In this document: piece after piece, positions 11,426 to 22,459 of the stretch
Layout: each line of letters starts with the position of its first letter
Position numbering within the stretch: position 1 is the first letter of the stretch
Origin: Neonectria sp. B-13
Taxonomy: Eukaryota; Ascomycota; Sordariomycetes; Hypocreales; Nectriaceae
Direction: 5' to 3'
Length of the DNA: 64,000 bases
NCBI GenBank assembly: GCA_002682825.1
Contig: NOKP01000004.1
Coordinates: forward strand, 1,981,607 to 2,045,606
Made by a program: the position numbers and the translations under genes
The notes under the pieces: model-generated
The model's database searches: none
What the model was told of the DNA's origin: nothing
Seen by the model: only the letters and a program-made list of their open reading frames with translations

Positions 11426-12250
11426 AGGAATCTAAGGGAAAGAAGAAGGTGGCCACGCGCACGGCAAGTTCTCAGACTGATGTCTAGGGAGAGAGTTAGT
11501 CAACCCAAGAGGGCTCCCTCAAAAGCTAGCATTATGAGCGCACCCGAGACGCTGTCGCGTGCTTCCAAGCACCGGATTGACTTCAACGAAGGAGATAGCA
11601 AGAGATGAGGACTACTCCGCATTACTTTCACCACTCTCAGGCCGGTCTCGGATAATCATCAGGCTAGTCCGAACTGGAAGGCACAGTGCTTGGACGGCGG
11701 TTAGGGAGGTCAGTCAACTCACACGGCCTTAGGTATAATGATAGTATCTCGCTCCCGAGTTTGTGCATGGTGAATAGATGACTCGTCTCTGCCTTTACTT
11801 CGAGTTGTCGTTAAGAGTAGACACCGTCAATCAAATTTGGTCTGAATCGCCCCATCCCATTCACCTTTATATCCCATGATCACCAAGTACGCCTCGAGGG
11901 CTGAAAGAGTCAGACGGTTGACGCTCTGGTCACAGGGCCCTTCGTAATCGTTTGGGACTCCAACCACTCGTGGGCTGAGGTCAAGGCTGTTAAAGGGAAC
12001 GCGAGCTGTCCAGTCGTCGCTGTCCAGCCGTCACCGATGGAAAAAGATGGACGTCAAGTAATTAAAGATTCCACGTTTCCCAATTATATTGTGTGTATAA
12101 CGCCATCAGCCACAAGGACGTCAATGCGACTGGCAAGGCTAAGAAGATACTTGTTACAATACAAGTTGGATGGTCTACTTTCGTCACCTCGCTTCTAATT
12201 CTCGCACGCAGGATTGCTCACAGGTCATTTCCACTTGTACCATCAGCCCA
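11426..12250. other. intergenic, no firm gene
   Basis: 825 bp. The first ~60 bp may be part of the preceding gene (see that entry). The rest is short broken frames and the 3' flank of POM34. Confidence 0.4.
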
Positions 12251-13066
12251 TCAGTGCAGCCACGCATTACTCGACGATCGCCTCCCCTTCTCATATAGCC
12301 ATTTGTTATTCAGTCCGACACTTGTTCGCTTCCCTCCAGACGGACTAGGTGAAGTCGGGTCGGAGAACAAGTTGGCGGATGAGCTTGCGCCAAAGGGACT
12401 GCCAGATCCGATAGATGACCGCCGCCCATTTCCAAAGCTATTAACACTCTTCTGGAAGAGTGGGCTGCCGAGGGGGCTGCCGGTGCTCCCCTGAATGGTT
12501 GGACTCCCCCGGCCAGACAGAGGCGAGCTGGCGAAGCTTCCCCTACTCCCTACAGATCCTGATATCGAGGGCGTACGCGAGTATCGGGGAGGGGTGCTGA
12601 ACTTGGCATCGGGTGTAGGTGCGGCCGAAGCGGGAGGGAGGCCGAGGAGCTTGCGCTGGGCAGCAGTGAGGGCGATGTCGGATAGATCGTCCTTTCGCCG
12701 GACTAGAGGAAGGCATGCGGTGATGATGTTGAAGAAAGGTATCATCTGGAAGATGAACCATGCCCAGCTGAGGTAGTACTGGATGGATTGAGGGACACTA
12801 GAGAAAGACATTAGGGAGGAGCGGAGATGTGATGGTGGAGGGAATGCTCACGCCTGAGGGCCAACATTGAGTCTGGCGAGCAGCTGGGTGGACCAGAGAG
12901 CAAGAAGGGCAACAAAGTTGTAGGCTATTTGCCGAATGTTCTTCTCGGAGAAGGCTGTCGCATTGCGGCGCCGGGTTATTTCATTGAGTTGCGGATGGCG
13001 CCAGGTTCCAGGGCTGTCGGGGATGGGGGTGTTCCTGACGGGAGTGGATCGGACAGGAGTCGCCAT
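12251..13066 (-). CDS. POM34: Nucleoporin POM34-like nuclear pore membrane protein
   Basis: Predicted 253-aa integral protein of the nuclear pore membrane ring. In yeast Pom34 works with Pom152 and Ndc1 to anchor the pore in the nuclear envelope. Exons 12852-13066 and 12251-12797 are joined across a 54-bp intron in phase. The N-terminus (MATPVRSTPVRNTPIPDSPG) is followed by a conserved basic stretch, a first TM helix (IAYNFVALLALWSTQLLARL) and a second (YYLSWAWFIFQMIPFFNII), then a long Ser/Gly/Pro-rich tail with repeated SGS/GSP patches ending KWLYEKGRRSSSNAWLH. Two TM helices plus a low-complexity tail fit the family. It is head-to-head with IES1. The call rests on remembered family features, not a search. 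Confidence 0.82.
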
Positions 13067-13963
13067 CTTGAAGAGTGAACTCTGTTGGAGTGAGGCTTTG
13101 GTGTCTGATTGCGCACGCGACTGTTGCGTTGGTTGTGATTGTAGGGTGGTGTGCGATCACCACGGTTCAGGCGCTGCTGGGTTGTCAAGGCGATGGGGAA
13201 ATTGACAGTAGTGGTGATGTTGACGTTCCTCGTGAAGTTGAAGCTGTTCCAGTGTTCCTCTGTTAGTGCTGCTGTGGGTTAGTATTCGCTGGAGGGGGCC
13301 GAAGCCGTGGTGAGGGCGGTTGCTCCCTTGGTCGTGAGATTTGTTGACGTTGAGAGTTCCAGCCAGAGCCCAGAGTTGAGAGAAGGCCCCAGTCGAACTT
13401 GGGGAAAACACCAAGCAAACCAGGCGCCAAGGCTTGAGCCTCGGACAGGTTGCAGCGAGCGACCAGGCACGGGCCACCAAGCCACAGATCCAGGAACCAG
13501 CGAACCAGTCGGAGAAGATCTCGCGGCTGAGCCACAGGGAGCTCTCGCACACAGCCCCGGCCGCGATCCACCAGCCACAGGGGGACCAGGGCGTCGTCAA
13601 GCCCACTAAACTTCAGCGCATCTTTGACGCGCCTCAGCACTAACTTCCCGCGAGCCGCTTCTGGTGGGCGAGGCTCCGGTGCGCAGCTGTGGCATCTTCC
13701 TCATCTCTCGGCTTTCACACTCACGCCAAAACCCTGCTCTCGACTCATCACAATCGACCTCGTAATCGCCATCCACAACGCGACTTCCCTCACAGTCGAT
13801 TCACGCCATTCACCAGCAGCTATCACCTCACTCGAATAGTCTTCTTTGCGACATCGTCATGCGCCGTTAATCCTGACGCACGTTGCCCGACCGAGTTTCT
13901 CCCTCCTCCCGTCCACCGTACTTGGGCCAAAAGCGAACCCGGGCGCCTAAAACACCGCCCACC
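13067..13963. promoter_or_regulatory. Divergent promoter region (POM34 / IES1)
   Basis: 897 bp separating two divergent housekeeping genes. Overlapping open frames on both strands (for example 13157-13606 minus) are Arg/Pro/Ser-rich and probably fortuitous in GC-rich DNA. A CT-rich leader precedes IES1. Confidence 0.5.
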
Positions 13964-16028
13964 ATGGCAGCGTCACCCAGCTCGGCCGCCGCGACGTCCG
14001 ACATGGAGCCCCCAAGCTCCCCAGCTCAACACGAGAGCAAGTCCTTCGTGTCTCGAGCCGTGACCGAGGATGACGACACCCAGATGGCCGATGCGACGCC
14101 TGACCCTACAGAGAAGCCCTCTCGTGGCAAGACCAAGTCGTCGCAGGGCAAGGACACGAGCAGCCAGCAGCAGATTGGCAAGATCCGCCACCTGAAAAAG
14201 GAGGATGGAGAACCCCTTTGGCGAGAGGACATCCAATACGACTTCCTCAAGGCCGTCTTTGACAACGAGGAGGTCGTCTTCACAAACTCCTACGATGACA
14301 AGATGGAAAAGCAAAACTTTGCCGACCTGTACATCGACACCATGTCTCGCAGTACAAAAACTAGCAAGGTCCTCAGGGACAAGCTGTTGAGCGACAGAGA
14401 AGCCGCCAAGGGCATGGCCATGGTTTGTCTTTTAGTCAATATGGGTCGCATGAATACCACCCTAAACTGTAAGCTAATCCCCTCGACCCTGCCATCTACC
14501 GTACATACTAATCGCCGCAGTCTTCCCCGAGATGCGAGCACAACTCCGAACCTATCACGCAATCCCCTCCCTCCAGGCGCACCAAGACGCCCATGCCTAC
14601 AAGCAACTACAAGATGCGCCCCGTCTCAAGTCCATTCTAAAGGGCGGAGCCGAGGACCGCAACGAACCCAATTCTCTCGATAAGATCAAGGGCGAAGATG
14701 TGCCACGCACCAACCCCGTTAACCTCATCTTTGTCATGTGCAACACTGCCCAGAAGATTGCCGAGCTGCATTTTCCCCGCACAAGCGAGTTTCACGATCT
14801 CATCATGAAAACACAATACAGCAGCATGTCTCGAGCAAAGGCCTTTCTCTGGCTAATGTGGTTTTACCTCGAGTCGGACTTTACTGAGGAGGGATGCGAG
14901 GAAAATCCTTTTGGCCCGGGAGTAGACTACGGCCTGGACGTGGCGAACCAGGGGGTTCCCACTCTAGAGATGATGACGGATGAGGAAAAGGTCAAGGAGA
15001 ACGTGGACACCCAGGAGGAGATTGACTTTGGCCGAGCCAAGCAGAAGACTCGAGCCAAGATCCTGGAGATGGATCAAGCATATCTCAACGAGCGAGAGAC
15101 GAAGCGCGGCAAGATCCGACCATCCTTCGCTGACGAGGGACCCGCCATCCTTCCTCGAATCAGACCCTCTAAGCATGAGTCAGACATGGATAGCACCCGA
15201 TCTACCCCTCCACCAAGAGCTCTTGCCCGAGGGCTAAGTTCTGCACGGAGAGGTGCTCCGCTCAAGTATCAAATCTTCGAAGGCTCCTCGCCAGCCCATC
15301 ACGGGGGCGAAGGTGTGGTCGCAAGGAAGCCTCGCCCCCCAACGGCTCACCAGTTGGCCGTCGAGCGGAACCGGAGTCAGAGGGTTGAATACATATTGGA
15401 TCGCGGTCTTCGCCGGCAGCACCACAAGAGCCGGAAAGTTCGACGCCAGGACGGTGCTATCTTCAGAGCATATCGACGACTTGAGGCACAGACGGACCAC
15501 TTTGACGACAGCGATGAGGATGGCGCTACCCCGCGAAACCTGTCGTACGTCGGAGACAAAGCACCTGGGATGTTCCGAGAGAGGGGACTGGGTGGGCTCT
15601 GTCTCCTAACAAATGAGGATGACGATTATGGCGAGGAAGTCAGCTCGTATGCGGCTGCGCTGAGGCGAACCACTCGCCGATTGGCCCGCTGGGGCACTAG
15701 CACTGAGGAACTCGGAGTGATCCCCCCAATCAAGCGGCCCAAGAAGAAGACCGAGGAGGACAAGGACGAAGGATTGGATGATGCGGAGCAAGATGACGAC
15801 GATCTCAAGGCCCACGATCACCTTGACGGCGACGCCAATGGCGACGTCACAGTCGGGGACATGACGCTAGGCGACATGACGGTTGGAGACGCCACAATGG
15901 GTGATGTCACCATGGACGATGGCGACCTGGAGGACCAGACTATGCTCAACGAAGACGATGACCGGCACGACGAAGACATCGACGATCCAGACCGGACGGA
16001 GGTTATGGGCGACTCGGATGAGGACTAA
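13964..16028 (+). CDS. IES1: INO80 chromatin-remodelling complex subunit Ies1
   Basis: Predicted 670-aa nuclear protein. Exons 13964-14468 and 14521-16028, 52-bp intron. The start chosen (caccATGg) gives MAASPSSAAATS; an in-frame ATG at 13883 would add 27 residues. The conserved fungal Ies1 block begins IRHLKKEDGEPLWREDIQYD and continues through LRDKLLSDREAAKGMAMVCL, NMGRMNTTLNFFPEMRAQLR and TYHAIPSLQAHQDAHAYKQL, followed by the AKAFLWLMWFYLESDF segment. The second half is basic, then acidic (SDEDGATP, EEDKDEGLDDAEQDDDD). Near the C-terminus a run of five GD-x-T-x pentapeptides (15840-15914) forms a small coding tandem repeat. Ies1 is a fungal-specific INO80 module subunit acting in nucleosome sliding. 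Family assignment is strong because of the long near-invariant block. Confidence 0.93.
15840..15914 (+). repeat. 15-bp coding tandem repeat in IES1 (GDxTx, five units)
   Basis: Five consecutive 15-nt units encode GDVTV, GDMTL, GDMTV, GDATM and GDVTM, then decay to DDGDL. Length variation here would stay in frame. Confidence 0.9.
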
Positions 16029-17275
16029 GGTCCGTCGACACGTTAGTCTTAGGGACAGTCTGTAAATCTAGGAATGGCATAGCCAGGCAAGGAAGGCGAA
16101 GGGCAGGGAAGGGAAGGTCTCAATGGCGATGTAAAATGGTGATCGCATAGGATCGGGGACTTGAGGAGTTTCTTCTTTTTTTGTCGGCTTTCTTGCAACT
16201 TTTTTTTGTTTTGCGCGCGTGCTGGCGGCAGCTTGTAATGTACGAGGCGTTGATATGTATACGAGCTATTCGGGACTTGTCGTTGCTATTCTCTCAAGCC
16301 CAATCGAGGGAACGGAGGAGTCACCCAAAAAGGAAATAACTATTAGACGTTTGTTCTCATGCCTTTGTCTGCCTGTGTCCCAGGTGGGTGACCGTACTTT
16401 GCCGTAGCGATCCTCGCCGTGAGACTGAACAGTTGCATGTACGCAAATCCTCTCGAACTCAAAAGTCCGAGAGTGACGAGAGGTGTAATGCGTATGGACT
16501 TAATACAAGAGCTATTGATCTTGATCTCTTCTATTCCACTTTTATCTCTGTCATTCTTGTTTGCAGTTATGAACAAGTCGACCAGGTTTCATTTCCTTGT
16601 ATGTCACCAGTTTGCGTCAAACTGTGCTGCACGTAGTACAAGCTACAGGCAAAGCACATGTAAGTTCAGGGGTTAGACGGTGTTCGCAATTTCCCCCCCC
16701 TTCAATGCTTGTCTTGGTATTGAGCGCAGCGAAGAGTGCCCCGGAGCCGACAGCATCGCGGGTTGCACGGGCCAGAATTACCCGAATCAACGACAGCCCG
16801 CGGACGCCGTTGCAAACCAACCCGAACACGAAAACGGACGCGTACGAATACATAACTTAGGACCTGGTTGCTGACGCTAGTTAGACAAACACTCGCAGCC
16901 AAGCCTCGAAAACCATTGCCATACGTCAACGTACGGACCGGGTAATTGCCGTTCATCTCCTGCATGGCCCGCATCCCGGCCGCCGTCGCATGGCCTCATC
17001 GGGATTTACAGATGCCGAGCGGTGACGGCCGGCAGTTACCGTTCAGGGTCCAATCTCCACCGCGAATGTCTTGCCTCAACTACCTGCGAATTCCCGTCGT
17101 TGAGACGTGCCGACCATCTTGTCTGCTCTGTATCTTCTCCGTCCCGCCTCGGTCTGCGCCAATTGACCTGTGAGCGACGTCGCCCTTCTCGCAGGACTCA
17201 CTCCTGGTTTTATTTTATTTTATTTACATCATCTTTCTTCTCCTTCTCCGGTCCAAACCCACCTTCTCGTTCGCG
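16029..17275. other. intergenic, IES1 3' flank and ERG2 promoter
   Basis: 1.25 kb. T-rich 3' region after IES1, then short frames on both strands without recognisable content. Immediately upstream of ERG2 the 5' leader carries a four-unit TTTTA-type run at 17208-17227. Confidence 0.5.
17208..17227 (+). repeat. (TTTTA)n microsatellite in ERG2 5' leader
   Basis: About four 5-bp units about 50 bp upstream of the ERG2 start; an AT-rich island in an otherwise GC-rich leader. Confidence 0.8.
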
Positions 17276-18011
17276 ATGCCGGGCCCCGATAGCGCCCCCG
17301 CCGGCATCAGCCGCCTCCTGATGATCCTGGCTGTGCTCACTGGCCTGCTCACGTCTGTCTTCTACGTTCTGGAGCAAAACCTCGACAGCTTCTACATCTT
17401 TGATCTCGACCACTTGGACGATGTGTCGAAGCGCGCTATCGCCGAGCACGGCAACAACACCCGCGGCATCGTGGAGTACATTGTCTCGGAGCTCAACGAG
17501 AAGACGCCCGCCTTTATCAACCTCGACGAGGAGTGGGTTTTCAACAACGCCGGCGGTGCCATGGGCGCCATGTACATCATCCACGCCAGTAAGACCGCCT
17601 CGCAGTGCCGCCGTGTCAATCCGTCGAAATGCTAATTCGTTGTTAGGTGTAACGGAGTACCTCATCATCTTCGGCACCGCAATTGGCACCGAGGGCCACT
17701 CCGGCCGCCACACGGCCGACGACTACTTCCACATCCTCTCGGGAACGCAGCTGGCATACGTGCCCGGCGAGTACGAGGCCGAGGTCTACCCCCCCGGCAG
17801 CATCCACCACCTGCGCCGCGGCGTTGTCAAGCAGTACAAGATGCCCGAGAACTGCTTCGCCCTGGAGTATGCCCGCGGATGGATCCCCCCCATGCTGTTC
17901 TTCGGCTACGCGGACACCTTCTCGAGCACTCTGGACTTCCCCACGCTGTGGCGCACCTCCGTCATCACCGGCCGGGAGATGATCGCCAACCTGATGAAGG
18001 GCAAGCTATAG
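17276..18011 (+). CDS. ERG2: C-8 sterol isomerase ERG2
   Basis: Predicted 225-aa ER enzyme of ergosterol synthesis, moving the sterol double bond from C8 to C7 (fecosterol to episterol); homologous to the mammalian sigma-1 receptor and the target of morpholine fungicides. Exons 17276-17588 and 17647-18011 join in phase as HA-S-VTEY. An N-terminal TM helix ([20 protein letters not shown]) is followed by [20 protein letters not shown] and then the cupin-like sterol-binding core [20 protein letters not shown] and [20 protein letters not shown]. The acidic residues of HTADDYF and the later ALEYARGW match the catalytic region of the family. The C-terminus ([20 protein letters not shown]) is typical. 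Length matches yeast Erg2 (222 aa). Confidence 0.97.
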
Positions 18012-21000
18012 ATAGGCAGAGCAATCGATGTTTGTCGGGAGTCAAAACGGAAACAAAACCGGCGAAGACGTGGCTGGAAACCAGGACTCGAAATCGGCTG
18101 GCGAAGCGATGAGTTGATGGTTTGTCTGAACTCCGAGTTGAGACGAATCCGCAATTTCTCTTGCCATGCTACCAAGACCGAGTATCGAGGTGTATGATCA
18201 TATAAATAGTCATCAAGCGAGGAGGAACCGCTTTAGACAGGATATAAATGCATATAGCGTTGTCAATGAAAGACTAATATCTTTGAAGCTACGCATGCAG
18301 ATGGCATCACGTAATATTCGTTCTTGAACTGACCTCTTTGCTCTTCACCTAGTCTTCTCACAAACGAAGACATGGCTGAACGTATCGGTTAGCACACAGC
18401 TTCCCTAGCTATAAACCAATATTGACATTGAACTTGAATCCTAACTGATCTTAACAATAGCGTGGATCATAGGCGGCCAGTTGGATATAAAGGATCTCAC
18501 CTTTGCTCTTTCAGTCAGATTGAGAGGCACTACATCTTCTGGGTACATCTGCAGGAAAACTCAGCATACCCAGGGCTTGATAGAAACCACCAAAGCTCCA
18601 AGTAGAGGGTTGTATCGCATGATAAAAGCTCGGTTTTCTGAAGAAGCCATAGCGGTTCAGTCGTGAAAACTGAGCAATGGAAGAAGTCGACTGCTGTAAA
18701 ACTAAAAGATGAAAAAGGATACCTCGCAAATCAGATGCCGTTCTTGCTTTGGTATGATACATCATCTCCAGATCTCCAGACTAAACTCTCAAGTTTAATC
18801 TTAGAACCTTAGCCGCAAACGAGACCGAGAAATGATGCTCTTACATCAGACAGCTAAAGCAAAGTACTTCACCATTCATACAAAAGGTACCTCCGCTACC
18901 TAGTGCAAGTAACAACGCCAAAGCAAGCGCTACGCGACAAAGAATCGGCATAGTGACGGCGTGGCGAACAGACGGCGTGCAGCCAGGGACGACGAGTGAG
19001 TTGGAGGACTAAGATACGAGATGGGACAACGAGAAACGAAGAGACAGGGCACAGAAAACAAACAAAAGTGAACAAAGGTCTTGGGGTGCACATAAGAAAG
19101 AGAAAGAAGCGAGGAGGTAAACAACCCTCGCGGGGGAAACACATAATCCACGGCACGGGCAACGATCTCGCTAGCTGTCAGACAAACGGCGAAGTACGTT
19201 AGTATCATGCTTGAAGTTTCCAACTAGACATCCGTTCAGAAGCACGGCTTCGATGTCATGGTTTAATAATTGCCAGAAAACCATACTCTCAAGGCACGGC
19301 ATGAGGTTCCCGAGATTCACATTCGGCTGCTATCTGGACTGCTTGACCGCGCCGACGATGGCCGCGCCGACGATAACCGCTCATGTCCGCCAAGCATCAT
19401 CCACGACGACATCCTAAACGAAAAAGCCGGTTCTTGTTTCCTTGATCACACCGACAGCCGAAGCTGAGTCTCTGAAGGAAAAGACTACCCGCTGAACAAG
19501 GTCGGCGCCACGCCACGCTCAAGTCTGAGCAGGCCCCAGAAAGGGTCATGAGTAGAAGGTGGTTCAGGTACGCCAACGACATCGTATTCACGCCAAAGTC
19601 TGTTTCCATGGGATGGGAGTTTATGTTCCAACTTACTTCGGCTGGACCAGGGAACATCATCCCAGCCCGTGGGGTCCGCTTGCTGGCCAGTTTGTGGAAA
19701 GTCAGTCGAAAACTCCATGATCCTCGGCTTACCCGTTTCTGGAAGCCAAGAGAAGACCGGGTCAGGTGATTCCGCCCAGATGTTGAATGATTGTCAGTTT
19801 GTCTCCAAGTCGCGAACAGACCCTTAGTTATTGGTTGTCAAGCCAGGGGAGGGGGGGTCCGTGTTCTAGGTAGTAACGAATTCAGACATCCGATCGCGTC
19901 TCATTTCTTTCGGTTTTAGGAAGGCCAGCGGCTGTCCTGCATGTCCTGCAATGTGGTGATTCTTACAGGAGTGACGTCTCAAAACGTCAACCGGTAGGCC
20001 TCCAAACTGGTTAGTGGGATGTAAGGGAATACGATCGTCTGGACCAACACATCGACAACACGCAGCTGATTTGGAATTGAATCTCAGCATCCAATCAGTT
20101 CCTCAGCACCAGTAAGGCTTGTGACTCTGTACGAATACTACGTAAATCATCCTAGTTGTTCGCTCCATTGACTGGTCTGAGACATCCAAGAACTGCAAGC
20201 CCCTGTCAGCAAACAGCTCGTTCAGGGATGCTTAAAAAGAGGACCTTGGCGCAGAGAAGCACAGGCGGTTTCTAGCGTGGATAGCCTTGGGACCTAGGCG
20301 GGAATAGGAAGGTGGCGTTGCGATGTGGTCGTGAGCGGGGCCTGACTTGGCCTTGGCTTTGAACGCTATCTCCCCACAATGCCAAGATGGACCACGCCGA
20401 CACTTGTTAGAGACCGGAGTACCTTCGTAGCACTTACGCAAGCGTCGTTGCTTGTGTCAACGTCTGTCCAACTCCCGGCTTTTCGGCAACGATCTGGAGA
20501 GAGGAGACGCCGGCAGGTCTCTGCTTCAAGTTGAATGATGGGCAAGTACCGAATCCTCAAGGCCCTGGCGATTGCTTCACCACCTGTCGGACAGTGGCCT
20601 CGAAGAGTTGCTTCTTGGCTGATAGTCGCATTTCGCAACTCAATGTCGCTTAGTATGACGAACGATACGATCATCCATTGATCAAGACCCCCGCAATCAG
20701 CAGATTGCCGGTCAAGGGGTCTTGCTCTCTTCTCTTCCTCTCGTCCACCCACATCCCCATCCCTCCCCTGCCCTGCCAACATGGCCAAGACATGTCCTGA
20801 TGCACGCGGTCGCGTCCCGTTACGCCCCGACGCCTCGGCCACCCACTCGGAACATTGGCGCATGCATGGCGTCTTGGTGTTCCTTATCGTGGGTGGCTTT
20901 CCGCATCGATAGCGGCACACAGCTGGCGGCGGTTGCAACGTTGCCGGAACTTTTGATCTGGGGGCTTCGCTTCACATACGATGCTTGCTGCTGCCCTGCT

Positions 21001-22459
21001 TTGCCGCCCTACCGCCATACTCCTGCCATGCTACCCTTGCTCTGTTGCTTCACTGCTTCCTCGCTTGTGCCCATCACCAGGTCGTTTCGGCAGGGGATAC
21101 TGAGCGTCGACTTTGGTTCTAGTTGGTCCTCAAGCCTTGGCTTTGGCAACACAATGGCTTGGAAATGGTAACGATCGCCGAGATGGTCTCGCAATTGGGG
21201 GAGGGGATGAGATAAGCTGTGTCCTCTGCGCAATTTTCGGTAACGAGGCAGCGAACTTCTGGAAGCATTAGCAAGTCCAAAAGGGGAACGACCCAGAGTG
21301 CAGGTGCACACCTATTTGAAATGTCCACAAGGCAGATCGCAAATCGAAGCACCATGCCTCACATCATGTCGGAATACGCTGGTAGAGGTTCTCGAACAAA
21401 CCCGGATAACAAGTCTAAAGTCAATTATCAGTCTCAATGACCCAATTTTGATGCCAAATGTCGAGTCAGTATTCCTACTACCAACGTCCCACACCATGTG
21501 TCCAACAACCAATGACCCTTGTCGAAGTGGTTGTGCCACCGACGCGAAACAACCAGGTGCGACCCTAGCAGGCCTCCAAGGGACATCGACGACGCCCGCA
21601 GCAATCGAGTTGAGGATGGAAGGAGTTGCAGATATGCCATAATTGGAACAAGCATGGGGGTGGCAAGGTTGAAAAAGATGAAGGATCGAGAGAGCGAAGA
21701 AGGACCAAGTGCGCAGAGACTGCCTGCCTGAGGATGGGAAAGCCAAGCTACCTGAAAGAACCCAAGCACGTTGAGGTGCCGGCAGCAACCCACCGTCACC
21801 TAATGGAGTAAGTACCAGTAAGTGCCCAGAAACTGTAAGTACCTATCTGTCTTACGAACACACTCACCCTTGAGGAAGGAGCTGCCTATTCGGTGTAGCT
21901 CTTGCCTTCTTCTGCAGTTACTGCCGTCCCCCAACACGCTCCCTCAAGGGTTCAGGGTGACTTCAGGCCAGTCAAAGCTTGGCATTTTGCCTCGTCATGA
22001 GCATCTGATGCCCTTCTTGCGCTTGTTGCCCTCTGATTCCTTGTGTGCCCAGCACGACCTTCTTCTTTCACTCCAGCCGATCCTTGCCACCGCGATACCA
22101 CTACGATACCAAACTGCGATACGCCCGCTCCAGACTTATACGTACTCTCCTTTCAGGTTCCCAAGCCCCGAAGCTCCTCATCCTTGCCATCTGTGGATTG
22201 GACAGACCCCGCTCCCAGCCGCAGAGTATCCCATGTCTTCGGCCCTCGGGTGGCCCTGGTGCCATCACTGATACCCTCCATTATCGGGCCAGCCTCCCGC
22301 AGGCTCTGGGTTATAAAGCCTGAGCCTAGACCACGCCCTGCGGCTCCCTTCGCTCCTTGAGCTTCTCCAGTCCCGAGCGTTTGGCACCTCCCTACCTAAC
22401 TAAACAACACATCGATCTCGTACAAAACGCTGCTGGCGAGCAAGGAGAAGACATTGACA
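18012..22459. other. 4.4-kb intergenic region, ERG2 3' flank to PTR2 promoter
   Basis: No supported gene. Open frames up to 190 codons exist on both strands (for example 20366-20938 minus and 20722-21171 plus) but overlap each other, lack recognisable domains and have composition like random GC-rich DNA. The last ~450 bp is CT-rich and is the likely PTR2 promoter and leader. An AGATAA GATA-type site is at 21210-21215. Confidence 0.5.

Noticed and set aside
20366..20938. 190-codon minus-strand frame in the PTR2 upstream region
   Set aside because: Overlaps other frames, no domain, no splice-supported extension; likely chance in GC-rich DNA.
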